Below are positions 30,420 to 39,019 of a stretch of 55,180 bases of DNA, in pieces. The notes under the pieces were generated by a model. The model searched no databases, was not told where the DNA came from, and saw only the letters and a list, made by a program, of their open reading frames with translations. This stretch comes from Prorocentrum cordatum (lineage: Eukaryota; Sar; Dinophyceae; Prorocentrales; Prorocentraceae): NCBI GenBank assembly GCA_963575745.1, contig CAUYUJ010003052.1, forward strand, positions 27,501-82,680, in the 5' to 3' direction. The position numbers were made by a program, and so were the translations under genes. Position 1 is the stretch's first letter. Every line of letters begins with the position of its first letter.

Positions 30420-30575
30420 GGCACCAACTATACACCAACACCGATCCTGGCCCAGGATCACCTTGGGCCCATGATCGGTGTATATGCCTTCTTGCCCAAG
30501 GCAGGAGGGCGTATACACCGATCCTGGGCCCAGGGTGATCCTGGCCAGGATCGGTGTTGGTGTATAGTTGGTGCC
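30420..30575. mobile_element. palindromic MITE-like element, copy 2
   Basis: A 156-bp palindrome beginning GGCACCAACTATACACCAAC and ending with its near-exact complement (GTTGGTGTATAGTTGGTGCC). The centre is TTCTTGCCCAAGGCAGGAG. An imperfect 9-bp direct repeat (TTCTTATCG at 30408, TTCCTATCG at 30575) may be a target duplication. It shares the central motifs with copy 1 at 23477-23633 but has different outer arms, so the two are diverged members of one family. Confidence 0.8.
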
Positions 30576-30579
30576 TTCC

Positions 30580-30955
30580 TATCGTATCTGATGCAGTTAT
30601 TGGACGGTCCGTTTGGAGCAGCAGCTCCCAACGTACCTCGAGCGCCGTCCTCCTTCAAGAGTCGAGCCCGCCTTCCTTGTCCACTTCTTTTTTCTGGGGC
30701 GGGCCGGAGCCCGAGTCATTCTAAGCGCCTCCCAGATTCGAGTCCATACTCGCTTCTTCCGACCGACCTGCACCGCGATTGTGAACGAGCTGGGTCCCAG
30801 CCTTCTGGGCTGCCTTGGGGCGATCTCGGGGGCCTCTTAGGACGTCTTGGGCGGTCGGAGGCCCGAAAAGGTGATGACGCCCAAATTTGTCCAGAACCAA
30901 TAGGGAGCTTCGGTAGCAAATCATGGGATCCTTCTGTACCTTCGCAATTCTGTTA
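30580..30955. other. unassigned sequence
   Basis: A short CTTGGGG-type stretch (30815-30850) is the only recognisable motif. Confidence 0.3.
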
Positions 30956-30956
30956 T

Positions 30957-31065
30957 TAGCGCCGGCTAGCGTCGATTAGCGTCTGGGAGTCGATGAGATA
31001 GCGCCGATTTAGCGTCGGTTAGCGTCGGCTCGCGCCGATTTAGCGTCGACTGGCGTCAATGGCCC
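30957..31065. repeat. TAGCGTCGG-type short minisatellite
   Basis: Irregular units such as TTAGCGCCGG, TTAGCGTCGG and ATTTAGCGTCG repeat about eight times. Confidence 0.8.
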
Positions 31066-31595
31066 TCCGAGGCCCTTGCATCCTTATCGCGCATCCTTGC
31101 CATACGGGTTGGATGTAAGGATAGAAGGGGGCCCAAGGGTGGATCACGTTATTCGAGGCGCCTCGTCCTCGGGGCCCCACCACTCAGGACCCCATCTTTC
31201 GAACCGCTGGTCAGCGGTCCAGCTCTCCGACGGCATGGCCTGCTCCGTCCGAGCACCTCTCCCCGATTCTGGCCGCCGGGCCTCGCTGTCGGGCCTCGGG
31301 GCAGTCGAGAATGGGCCGGGGCGAGAGGGCACCCCTTGGAGAGGGTCCTGACCTCTTCGGGTCGGGGCCTCTTCGGGGACACCCTGAGAAGGCCGCGGCG
31401 CCTAGCACATCCTTCAGAGCCGCCGACTCTCAGAGATCCTCGATCTGTCCTGGTCCGATGCTGTCTCTGTCTTGGCTTCGCCTTGGCCGGGTGTCTTGCT
31501 ACATGTCTCGTGTGCATGTATCAACAAGTGCTGTAGCATTTCGAGGCTAAGGCCGAGGCCGCACTCGCCTGGTCTCACGAGGCCCAGGCACTTGT
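31066..31595. other. unassigned sequence
   Basis: A CCCTTGCATCCTTATC motif near 31070 recurs near 31848. Otherwise nothing is recognised. Confidence 0.3.
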
Positions 31596-31597
31596 CC

Positions 31598-31668
31598 AGT
31601 AGTTCTTCTTCTTCTACTTCCTCTTCCTCTTCCTCTTCCTCTTCTTCTTCTCCTTATTCTTCTTTTTC
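31598..31668. repeat. TTC/TCTTCC tract
   Basis: TTC and TCTTCC units on the + strand. Confidence 0.9.
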
Positions 31669-31889
31669 TGGGGGCCGCGACGGGACATAAGCACGTCGGA
31701 TGCCTGGGAGGCGTACCGCCAACCCCGCATAGTAAGGATGAGAGCAACTTTCCAAGGCCACCATTGTATCCTCCCCCTCCGGCCCATCCTTGGCCGCTTT
31801 CGCTGGTCGCGCCCCGCTCGCAACGTGCCGACATGGCCTTCCAAGACCCTTGCATCCTTATCCTGCGTCCTTTGTACCCGCCATGCGCA

Positions 31890-32015
31890 AGGGGGGGTAT
31901 GGGGGAGGGGGGAAGGCTTCTTGGAGGCACCCCTGCTTCTTAGAAGGCGCGGGCCCTCTCTATAGATGTAGGGCCGCCGCCTTCTACGAAGCAGCCTCCT
32001 TCTGAGACGCCCTCA
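31890..32015. repeat. loose palindromic stretch related to the 14.55-kb hairpin
   Basis: It starts GGGGGAAGGCTTCTTGGAGG and ends GCAGCCTCCTTCTGAGACG, with GGCGCGGGCCCTC/GAGGGCCGC-type pairing between. Confidence 0.5.
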
Positions 32016-32090
32016 CCCCTCCCTCCTGACCACACCGCGCGCGCCGCCAAGGCTCGGAATGGAAAGCTGGCCCCCGAGAGAAGGGGTCGC

Positions 32091-32528
32091 GGGACCACCA
32101 GGGGCCCACGCTGTCCGCCTCTGCGGGGCCTCTTGCTGGGCCACCTGAGCGGCAGAAGGAAACAGGGCCAGTTGCCCGCGTACGGTCTCGAGTAAGCGCG
32201 GTCCCTACCATCGAAGTAGAAAAGACATCATAAACATAAACTTTCGGCGCTCCGCGCGGATTTCTTGGGTCTGCGCTGGCTCCCCCTGGCGGCGCCTCCG
32301 GCGCCGCCCCTGGCGCGCTCCGCGCGCCAGGCAGGGGGTCCGGGCCAGATCCAAGAAATCTGCGCGGAGCGCCAACAGTTTGTGCGTATGCCGTTTTTCC
32401 TTCTTCGATGGTCGGGACCGCACTTGCTCGAGACCTTGCGCGGGCAATCGACCCTGGTTCCTTCCGCCGCTCAGGCGGCCCGGCAAGAGGCCCCGCAGAG
32501 GCGGACAGCGTGCGCCCCCGGTGGTCCC
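32091..32528. mobile_element. 438-bp near-perfect inverted repeat (foldback)
   Basis: The left arm starts GGGACCACCAGGGGCCCACG (32091) and ends around GCGCGGATTTCTTGG (32260). The right arm is its reverse complement, from CCAAGAAATCTGCGCGG (about 32350) to CGTGCGCCCCCGGTGGTCCC (32528). The arms of about 170 bp share high identity, with a GC-rich loop of about 90 bp that holds further small palindromes (GGCGCCTCCGGCGCC). No open frame of interest. It would extrude as a very stable hairpin. Confidence 0.85.
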
Positions 32529-32580
32529 AACCCTGTGCGCGCCGCCAATGCTACCATCGAGCGTCCCAGCCTTCGAACGC

Positions 32581-32752
32581 CCAGGGTTCGCCAGGGACTG
32601 GGTTCCTCCCAGAGCGACGGCAGCCCTTCCCAAACCCTCCCGAGACCCTCCGCAAAGCCTCTTGGAACCCTTCCTGGAGGGTCTTCGCACGGTTTTGGAG
32701 GGGTCTCGTCTGTTGTGGCAGGAGACCAGTCCCTGGCAAACCTTGGGACTCT
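32581..32752. repeat. second inverted repeat
   Basis: CCAGGGTTCGCCAGGGACTGG at the left and CCAGTCCCTGGCAAACCTTGG at the right pair. Inner arms (AACCCTCCCGAGACCCTCCG and its partner) pair less well. Direct neighbour of the 438-bp foldback. Confidence 0.65.
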
Positions 32753-32949
32753 CTAGCCCTGACCCTAGCAACACACTGGAGACGCAGCCTACTTTCGGCC
32801 CCTGTGCCCCCGTGCTTGCATTAGAGATGACGAGCGTGGGCGGTTTGGTTTGGTACATCTGCAGAAAAGACCCCCTTTCCCTAATATTTTTTGGCCCTCC
32901 TGATGTAGGTCCCCTCCCAAAGGGTTCGGGCCCTTCTGCTGCGAGTCAT

Positions 32950-33045
32950 CGACGGCGCTGGCATCTGCTCCTCGGCGGAAGGCGGCGGAGGGTCGGCGGA
33001 AGTACAGTCGCCCCCCCCAGGAGATGGCAAGGTTTTTGGGTTCAG
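32950..33045 (+). repeat. dispersed repeat (GGCGGAAGGTCGGCGG family), copy 1
   Basis: GGCGGAGGGTCGGCGGAAGT followed by CCCCCCCAGGAGATGG matches the order at about 51990-52090. Confidence 0.6.
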
Positions 33046-33136
33046 GGTTTCTGGAGCACGCCACGCAGGGCCTTGTCGGGAGGCTTGGGACGGGGGTCCA
33101 CGCAAACGGGGGTCAGCCAGAGCGCCCGATCTTGCA

Positions 33137-33262
33137 GGATCCTGCAGGGCCAGGGTCGCACTGACCCGGGTTTGGGTGCAGGATCCTGCAGGATCCTGCA
33201 GGATCCTTCGCGTTGACCCAGGTATGGGTGCAGGATCTTGCAGGGTCTTGCAGGATTCTGCA
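33137..33262. repeat. GGATCCTGCA minisatellite
   Basis: 10-bp TGCAGGATCC units, each joining PstI- and BamHI-like palindromes, occur in three groups separated by GACCCGGGTTTGGG-type spacers. Confidence 0.9.
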
Positions 33263-33449
33263 AGGCCCGACTGACCCGGGTCTGGATTGACCTGGGTCAG
33301 AAGATCCCCGACGTTGCGTGCAGCATGCCCCGATCGGCAGCAGACTGCCGTCGGGCCCCTCGCGGCCGTGGCACCCAGGACGAGAGGAGGGCGCCTGCCT
33401 CTCAGAGGCTCGGCTCGGGGCCTCGGGGCCTCGTCACCAGCAATGTTAA

Positions 33450-33619
33450 GTCGGGCATGTCCCTCTATAGGAGAAAGATTCAAACATTGACAAAAAAAAG
33501 TCAGGGGACGTTAGTTGGGACTATTTTTGACAAGTTTCAGTGGCAATTTTTGTTTCACGTTTTGACATGTTTCTGTATATTTTTCGTCCAAGCTCCGGCT
33601 GCAGAGGGACATGCCCGAC
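33450..33619. mobile_element. AT-rich MITE candidate
   Basis: Termini GTCGGGCATGTCCCTCT (33450) and its complement AGAGGGACATGCCCGAC (ending 33619) form a perfect 17-bp inverted repeat around an A/T-rich core with partial pairing (AAACATTGACAAAAA against TTTTGACATGTTT). No coding capacity and no clear target duplication. Its right end lies 19 bp before the exon at 33639. Confidence 0.75.
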
Positions 33620-33638
33620 CCAGTGGCCATTCCCAGAG

Positions 33639-33742
33639 GCCGACGACGATAGCGATGGCGGGTGGATGACGACCGCCGCGATGCTGAGATCGCACTCCAT
33701 GGATGCGGTGCCACTGTTGGAGGGTTTCTCCGACGGGCTTAG
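33639..33742 (+). CDS. unknown small protein, penultimate exon
   Basis: The exon reads ADDDSDGGWMTTAAMLRSHS, then MDAVPLLEGFSDGLR, non-repetitive sequence in a repeat-rich area. It has AG|G at the acceptor and ends AG before GC at 33743. The two leftover bases AG join G at 33938 to give Arg and continue to a stop. No family was recognised, so no function is offered. The start of the gene is not identified; a MITE ends just upstream of the acceptor. Confidence 0.5.
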
Positions 33743-33937
33743 GCGACCCGTCCTCTTCCCCCTCTCCCTACTCTTCCTGCTTCTCCTCCTCCTCCTCTTC
33801 CTTCTCCTCCTCCTCCTCCTCCTCCTCCTCCTCCTCCTCCTCCCTTCTCCTCCTCCTCCTCCTCCTCCTCCTCCTCCATCTCCCCCTCCTCCACCTCCTC
33901 CACCTCCTCCTCCTCCTCGGGTCGCCTACGGCCCCAG
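33743..33937 (+). other. inferred 195-bp GC-AG intron containing a TCC array
   Basis: It starts GCGACCC and ends GGCCCCAG. A TCC array (33783-33920) fills most of it and doubles as a pyrimidine tract. Confidence 0.5.
33783..33920. repeat. TCC array (within inferred intron)
   Basis: About 45 TCC units with a few CTT, CAT and CAC interruptions. Confidence 0.95.
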
Positions 33938-34049
33938 GGGAAACCGTGCACGGCAGCCTGTCATGATAGCGACCACCGCTGCGGCGATGGCAGCGACGGT
34001 GCTGAGGCTGGTGGCGATGATGAGTGTGATGGTGATCGTCAAGCGATAG
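33938..34049 (+). CDS. unknown small protein, last exon with membrane helix
   Basis: The exon encodes GNRARQPVMIATTAAAMAAT, then VLRLVAMMSVMVIVKR and a stop. About 20-25 residues are hydrophobic (Met/Ala/Val/Thr/Leu), with a basic stretch before and KR after. This is the form of a tail-anchored or single-pass membrane protein. Splicing from 33742 keeps the frame. If the intron is not real, the same frame is separately open through the TCC array as poly-Leu/Pro, which is less plausible. Function unknown. Confidence 0.45.
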
Positions 34050-34064
34050 AAGCGCCGAGGGCGC

Positions 34065-34200
34065 AAGCGACCCAGAGGGTGTGACAACAGCCCGAGGGTA
34101 TAGCAAAAACGAGGGTATGACAAAACAACCCTTGGGTATAACAAAACAGCCGAGGATATAGCAATCCTGTTTTTCTATACTCTCGTGCTTTTTTATACAC
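34065..34200. repeat. ~25-bp GAGGGTATRRCAAAAC minisatellite
   Basis: Five irregular units (AGAGGGTGTGACAACAGCCC, CGAGGGTATAGCAAAAAC and variants), then an inverse-sense end (CTATACTCTCGTGC, TATACACTCGAG). Confidence 0.8.
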
Positions 34201-34315
34201 TCGAGTTCGACATCGACGGAAATAGTTTCCTCCCTTTCAGACTTCCACGGCTCATTTTTTCAGGGCGTGGTGTCCAGAGCTATCGTCCCCATCCCCAGGA
34301 GAGCTTTTTGGTCGC

Positions 34316-34354
34316 GTTTTTTTTTTTTTTTTTTTTGTTTTTCTTTTTTTTTCT
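34316..34354. repeat. T-rich run
   Basis: T runs of 19 and shorter, interrupted by G and C. Confidence 0.9.
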
Positions 34355-34384
34355 GATGTTCTTGTGGTCCGAGAACTGTCCGAG

Positions 34385-34650
34385 GAGGTCCGATTCATAT
34401 GAACAAGAGCTGGTCGCTTGTTTTTCCTGACGCGAGGAAGTTTGGCCTCCCCTCCGAGGCAAGCCAGCTCCGCAATCTTTTCTGGGATGTGTTTTGACAA
34501 GGACTTCGAAGTCATTCCGGCTATGGCAACGCCCCCCCTCCCGAGGCTCCGGCCTCCATATTTCGCTCCAGATCGATCCCTGAGCCCCCCCCCAGACGCC
34601 ATCCTGGCGAGTTTTTCGAGCTGCGTCCAGCGGTGACCACGGGAACCCCT
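34385..34650 (+). pseudogene. unidentified coding remnant
   Basis: One frame reads MNKSWSLVFPDARKFGLPSE, then ASQLRNLFWDVF and, after a stop, SGYGNAPPPEAPASIF and HPGEFFELRPAV. The composition is protein-like and not repetitive, but no family is recognised. It may be a retroelement remnant. Confidence 0.3.
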
Positions 34651-35087
34651 CGACTTCCTCGAGTTCCTCATCCCCCCTCCCTCCCTCCTTGCCTTTCCCC
34701 TCACCTCCCTGTGCCCTCCTCCTCCCTCCCCCCCCGCAGTCGAGCCAAGCGCTGGTTCCCGGGCCAGCATGCCAGCACCTCCCACGTCGTGCTCGACGAC
34801 GAGCCCAGAGAAGGCCACGCGACGACAACGACGCAGACGCTGCCGCCAACGCCGCCGCCGTTGCCGACGAACATCCCGACGAGGAGGACGAGGAGGATGG
34901 CGGAGAGGGCAGAGAGGGCGGAGAGGGAGGAGTGAGGGGAGGAGGAGGAGAGGCCGGGGGATTGTGGAGTCCCTGTGGGTTTCAAACGATGTTTTACGAT
35001 CTTTCACGTTGCTCCTCATCATTATTCTGATATTTCCTCTCTCGGTTTCTCTCTCTCTCTCTCAATCTCTCCCACTCCCATTCCCAT

Positions 35088-35312
35088 TCCATTCCATTCC
35101 CATTCCCATTCCCAATACCATTACCATTACCATTCCCATCCCCATTCCTGTTCCCATTCACATCACCATTACCATTACCTTTACCTTTATCTTTACCTTT
35201 ACCTTTACCATCACCATTACCATTACCATTACCATGGCCATTACAATTGCCATTGTCATTGCCATTGACATTCCCATTGCCATTGCCATTGCCGTTACCA
35301 GTGCCGTTGCCA
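35088..35312. repeat. CATTAC/CATTCC hexamer minisatellite
   Basis: Units drift from CATTCC through CATTAC and CTTTAC to CATTGC in blocks along the array, showing local homogenisation. Confidence 0.95.
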
Positions 35313-36010
35313 GCGGGAAGCGTCCAGTTTCTTGGCAGGGCAGCTCTGTTTTGCCATCGCTGTGGGTCAGTGTGCCGCAGGGCGTCCCGCTTACCTCCCA
35401 GAAGTCTTCGCGACCCGCATTGAAGCGCAGCCGACGATGCTCATAGCGGGGAAGCTTCCCTCGCCAGAGCGCCCTGGACAGCACCATCTTGGAACAGTTG
35501 GCGCAGGCAACTTTCTAAGTGCCAGGTGTCTTTCGTGCCGCTTTCATTGCAGCTTTCACCTCGTTGCTCGGGCGATAGTAGAAGTCACGAGTAGCTCCAT
35601 GTGTCCGTCTCGGGGGGCAGGATTTGTCCGCCCAGGCCGGCGCTTACACTAAGCGGCAACAGACTCGTGGCAGCATGATTGGAGCTTCGAGGTTGTTCTC
35701 TGCTTGCCCCCCTATTGAAACATCAGACTTCGCTTACTGTATGTGCGATTCTGACTTATTATTTCATTTCCGCTGGTGCACAGCATCAATCTCTCTCCCT
35801 TGTGGCCGCTCTCAGCCGTGGGGGCGCAGGTAGCAACTGCGTTATCGAGGGGGTATGACGGCTAGAGCTGGCTCGCCACTGCCAAGTCTGGGCTGTGTGG
35901 CGTGGCACACGGCACCCTCTGTGGCGATGGCATCGCCATATCTGGCCTCAGCGGTGCGCGGCTCTGCGTGTGCATCGACGAAGACTTTCCTTCTAGGCCT
36001 CCCAGATGGG
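35313..36010. other. unassigned sequence
   Basis: Mixed sequence with several open frames. None shows a recognised domain. Confidence 0.3.
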
Positions 36011-36017
36011 GTCGGAG

Positions 36018-36155
36018 TAGATGGGGTCGGAGGATCGTGCCGCACTGCCGATGCATCGGCGACGCGGCTCTTTCTCTGCGCCGGCGCCGCAGATGCGCCG
36101 CCGACGTCGCCGATGTATTGTCGATGCGTCGGCGACGCTCGTCGATGCGGCGAGT
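36018..36155. repeat. dispersed palindromic GC-rich repeat, copy 2
   Basis: AGATGGGGTCGGAGGATCG is followed by GCCGATGCATCGGCGACGCGG, matching 849-921. Further CCGATG/GTCGGCG half-palindromes extend to 36155. Confidence 0.55.
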
Positions 36156-36514
36156 TCATCGGCAGCAGCAGCTGCTTGTGATCACGCGTCTCATTTCATA
36201 TCTGGGCTGCGTAAGCACTGGGTCGTTTTGTGGCAGCATTCAGTGTGCCGTGGTGAAGGCTCGACCTTCTGTCATCACTGTCAGTCACGCCGCAGGCACA
36301 TGACCTGCAGGGCGTTCAGCTCTCAGGTGGTAGCTACCACCCCTGGGCTCTTCTCGGGTGCCCTCCCCTCGTAGGCGGAGGATGAGGATGCTGACAGCGG
36401 TGGATGAGGATGAAGATGATTTGAAGTGCGCTGCGCCGGGCTTCAGCTGGAGGCGCCGCCTGCGAGGGCTCATGTGGGGGCACGGCCCAGGCTTCTTCGG
36501 AAGTTCTGGCTCGA

Positions 36515-36597
36515 CGGCGACGACGGGGGCGGCGACGACGACGACGACGAGGAGGAGGATGAGGAGGAGGAGGAGGAGGAGGAGGAGGAGGAGGACC

Positions 36598-36634
<37 letters not shown>

Positions 36635-36800
36635 CGGCGACGACGACGACGACGACTGGCGACGACGACGACGACGACGGGCGACGACGACGACGAGGGG
36701 CGACGACGACGACAACGACGACGGCGGCGGCGACGACGACGAGGAGGACGACGGCGACGGCGGCGGCGACGGCGGCGAGGACGACGAGGCAGAGGACGAC
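36515..36800. repeat. GAC/GGA array
   Basis: GAC triplets with a central GGA block (36550-36595). Open in all frames as poly-Asp, poly-Thr or poly-Arg. Confidence 0.95.
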
Positions 36801-36959
36801 GAGCGGCCCGGGCCCGTGGGCGATGGGGCCATCGTCTTGGGCCCCCGCCCCCAGAGGCCTCCGGCGCCGTCGGCTTTCGCGCGCGGCGCGGGCCCGGGGA
36901 GCCCTCGAGCCCCCCGCCCCCCGGGCCGGCTGCTCGCTGGGGGCTCATGGCAGCAGTCA

Positions 36960-37245
36960 CGGCGAGGAGCTGCTCGCCATGTTCGGCCTCCGGAGGCCCT
37001 CGCCAGCCCTCGGGGCCGTCAAACAAGGACTCGGGATGGAGAACCGGTCCCAGGGAATAAACTGACCGACCCTGCGCCTCATTACAGGGGGGGTGGCGCA
37101 TTCCGTTTGCACTGGTTGGCGCTGCTGCGATTGACCGTTCAGCTGGGCATAGTTGGCGGGCGCGTTGTGGTTGTTGTGTGTGGGGGGAGGAAAAAGAAAC
37201 CGGTCCCGGGGAATGGGTCGAGACCTCTGGGGGTCTGGGTCTGAA
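36960..37245. repeat. dispersed repeat (TTCGGCCTCCGGAGG family), copy 1
   Basis: TTCGGCCTCCGGAGGCCC, then CAAGGACTCGGGATG and GGTCGAGACCTCTGGGGGTC, occur in the same order as at 52152-52285, but here with a 120-bp extra segment. Confidence 0.55.
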
Positions 37246-37249
37246 GCTG

Positions 37250-37315
37250 GGGCTAGAGCTGGGGCTGGGGCCAGAGCTGGGGCTGGAGGTGGGGCTGGAT
37301 GCGCGGCGGGAGCTG
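37250..37315. repeat. GAGCTGGGGCTG minisatellite
   Basis: 12-bp GAGCTGGGGCTG and 6-bp GGGGCT variants. Confidence 0.9.
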
Positions 37316-37340
37316 ATCCGAATCTGGAGCTGGGGCATGA

Positions 37341-37441
37341 GAGCATGACGAGCACCACGCTCTGTGGGGCTGACTCGGAACTCCTGTATGGGAGTTCCGA
37401 GTACGACGAGCATGACGAGCACCACGCGCTGTAGGGCTGAC
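37341..37441. repeat. 34-bp direct repeats flanking a perfect hairpin
   Basis: GAGCATGACGAGCACCACGC-type blocks at 37341-37374 and 37408-37441 flank TCGGAACTCC, loop TGTATG, GGAGTTCCGA, a perfect 10-bp stem. Confidence 0.85.
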
Positions 37442-37619
37442 GCGGGCCTTGTCTGTGGATGTATGTAAGGCCCGCGCATCCTAAGAAGTGGCCTCCTTGC
37501 GCGAAGTCTTTCCCACTCCCCCCGACCCTGTGTTTGCGTCGCCAGCTGTGATAGTCTGCAGGCCACGAGCTCATGCCTGTGATCGAGTCTCGGAGGCCTA
37601 GAGGTTGACACCAACAACA

Positions 37620-37800
37620 ATACAGTCGGACCGAGGCATAATATCGAAATTTGTTCGTGGAGGGTACCCTCGTGTTCTTCGTTTTTGTTTGATGTTTGGG
37701 TGCATCCTGGGGGAGGGTACCCCTCGAATGCTTTTCATTTTGGCCAGCGGATGGTCTCAGGTTGTTGAAGGATGTTCTTCTATCCTACGTCCGACTGTAT
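37620..37800. mobile_element. MITE candidate with 12-bp inverted repeats
   Basis: ATACAGTCGGAC at the left and GTCCGACTGTAT at the right are perfect inverted repeats 181 bp apart. The core has two GAGGGTACC copies and is AT-richer than its surroundings. No target duplication seen. Confidence 0.5.
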
Positions 37801-38032
37801 CGGCGGTGTGCCTCCACCGAGGGATTCTGCTCTCGATCTCGGTGATGGTGGTATTCTTCGGGCTTCCTAAGTGGCCCGAACACTGCCACTAGCACCAACA
37901 TCCAGGATCGTCCCCCCCCCTCCCCCCTGTGGAGCCCCCCTCCCCTGTTGGTGTTCGTGCCCATTTTCAGGCCTCTAAGAGTCGGGTTCTGCACGCGCTT
38001 CCCTGCCTCCAGAACGTCAGAAGGATTCGCCC

Positions 38033-38115
38033 ACTCCTCCTCCTCCTCCTCCTCCTCCTCCTCCTCCTCCTCCTCCTCCTCCTCCTCCCCCTCCTCCTCC
38101 TCCTCCTCCTCTTCC
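38033..38115. repeat. TCC array
   Basis: About 27 TCC units. Confidence 0.97.
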
Positions 38116-38269
38116 TGTACTCGACTATCGGTCTTACTCCATGCGGGCGGCGGGGAAAAACACGGGTTTGACTGCGCGGACAGTCGGGCGCAAGCTGCAC
38201 GCGCAGGGCTGCGCTCGAGCGCCCTCTTCTCCACGGCGGTGTGCCACGCTGGCCGCCCGCGTAAGCCAC

Positions 38270-38328
38270 CTTCTCCTCCTCCTCCTCCTCCTCCTCCTCC
38301 TCCTCCTCCTCCTCCTCCTCCTCCTCCC
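38270..38328. repeat. TCC array
   Basis: About 19 TCC units. Confidence 0.97.
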
Positions 38329-38423
38329 GCGCGCGGGAGCGCGGGTCGACGACGACTTGGCTGAGCCGCGCGCGTTGCGCGGGTCGCAACCCTCGCGCAT
38401 GACCAGTTTCTTATTCGTCGCTC

Positions 38424-38640
38424 ATGTGCCTCTCATGCGCCATGCTCCTGCTCGTCCCTTGCCTCCTCCTGCTGCAGTTCGTGCACGCCCCGTGCCGCTT
38501 TCGCCCCAGCCCGCCACCCGTGGGTCGTCGAGCACGACAACGACTGTGCGGGGTTCCCGCTCTCCGCGAAGCAGGATCGCACGGACTCCGCCAGGTGCAC
38601 TGGCGCGTGTCAAGCCGCCTGTCTCTGCAATGACGCTGTG
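38424..38640 (+). CDS. possible secreted Cys-rich (PAN/Apple-like) exon
   Basis: From 38424 a frame reads MCLSCAMLLLVPCLLLLQ, a convincing signal-peptide-like hydrophobic start. In the neighbouring frame, 38521-38635 reads WVVEHDNDCAGFPLSAKQ, then TDSARCTGACQAACLCNDAVN. This has the 'dC.G..l......s...C...C...C.C' spacing of PAN/Apple-like Cys-rich domains. The change of frame needs an intron or one-base indel near 38500, and a GTGTGTG run after 38640 could act as a donor. Either half alone could be chance. Together they suggest the first exon(s) of a secreted adhesive-type protein. Confidence 0.35.
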
Positions 38641-38660
38641 AATGTGTGTGTGTGTGTGAA
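38641..38660. repeat. GT microsatellite
   Basis: Seven to eight GT units directly after the Cys-rich exon. Confidence 0.9.
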
Positions 38661-38915
38661 TACGATGCGCTCATCATCATGCGGATTTCGTTCGGTGTGA
38701 TTCGCTGTGTGGGTGCGGAATCGGGGGCGTCGTAGGCAAACGGTAGCCGGGACCAACACCCGTTACCGTTCGAAGGTGGCCGGTATCTGCTGATGCGTAT
38801 CGTAATCACTCGCTCTTTGTACGCCCGTCTGCATGTGTGCGCCTCTCGTCTGTCTCCTTCGGAGAAGGGAGGATCAGGCCAACTCTGGATGGTAAGCAAT
38901 GGTGCTGCTGCTGCT

Positions 38916-38997
38916 GAGGAGGAGGAGGAGGAAGCGGAGGAGGAGGAGGAGGCGGAGGAGGAGGAGGAGGAGGAGGAGGAGGAGGAGGAGGAGGATC
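38916..38997. repeat. GGA array
   Basis: GGA units followed on the same strand by a 400-bp pyrimidine-rich stretch (39020-39430). Confidence 0.95.
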
Positions 38998-39019
38998 GAG
39001 GTTCGTCCACTCACTTCCC

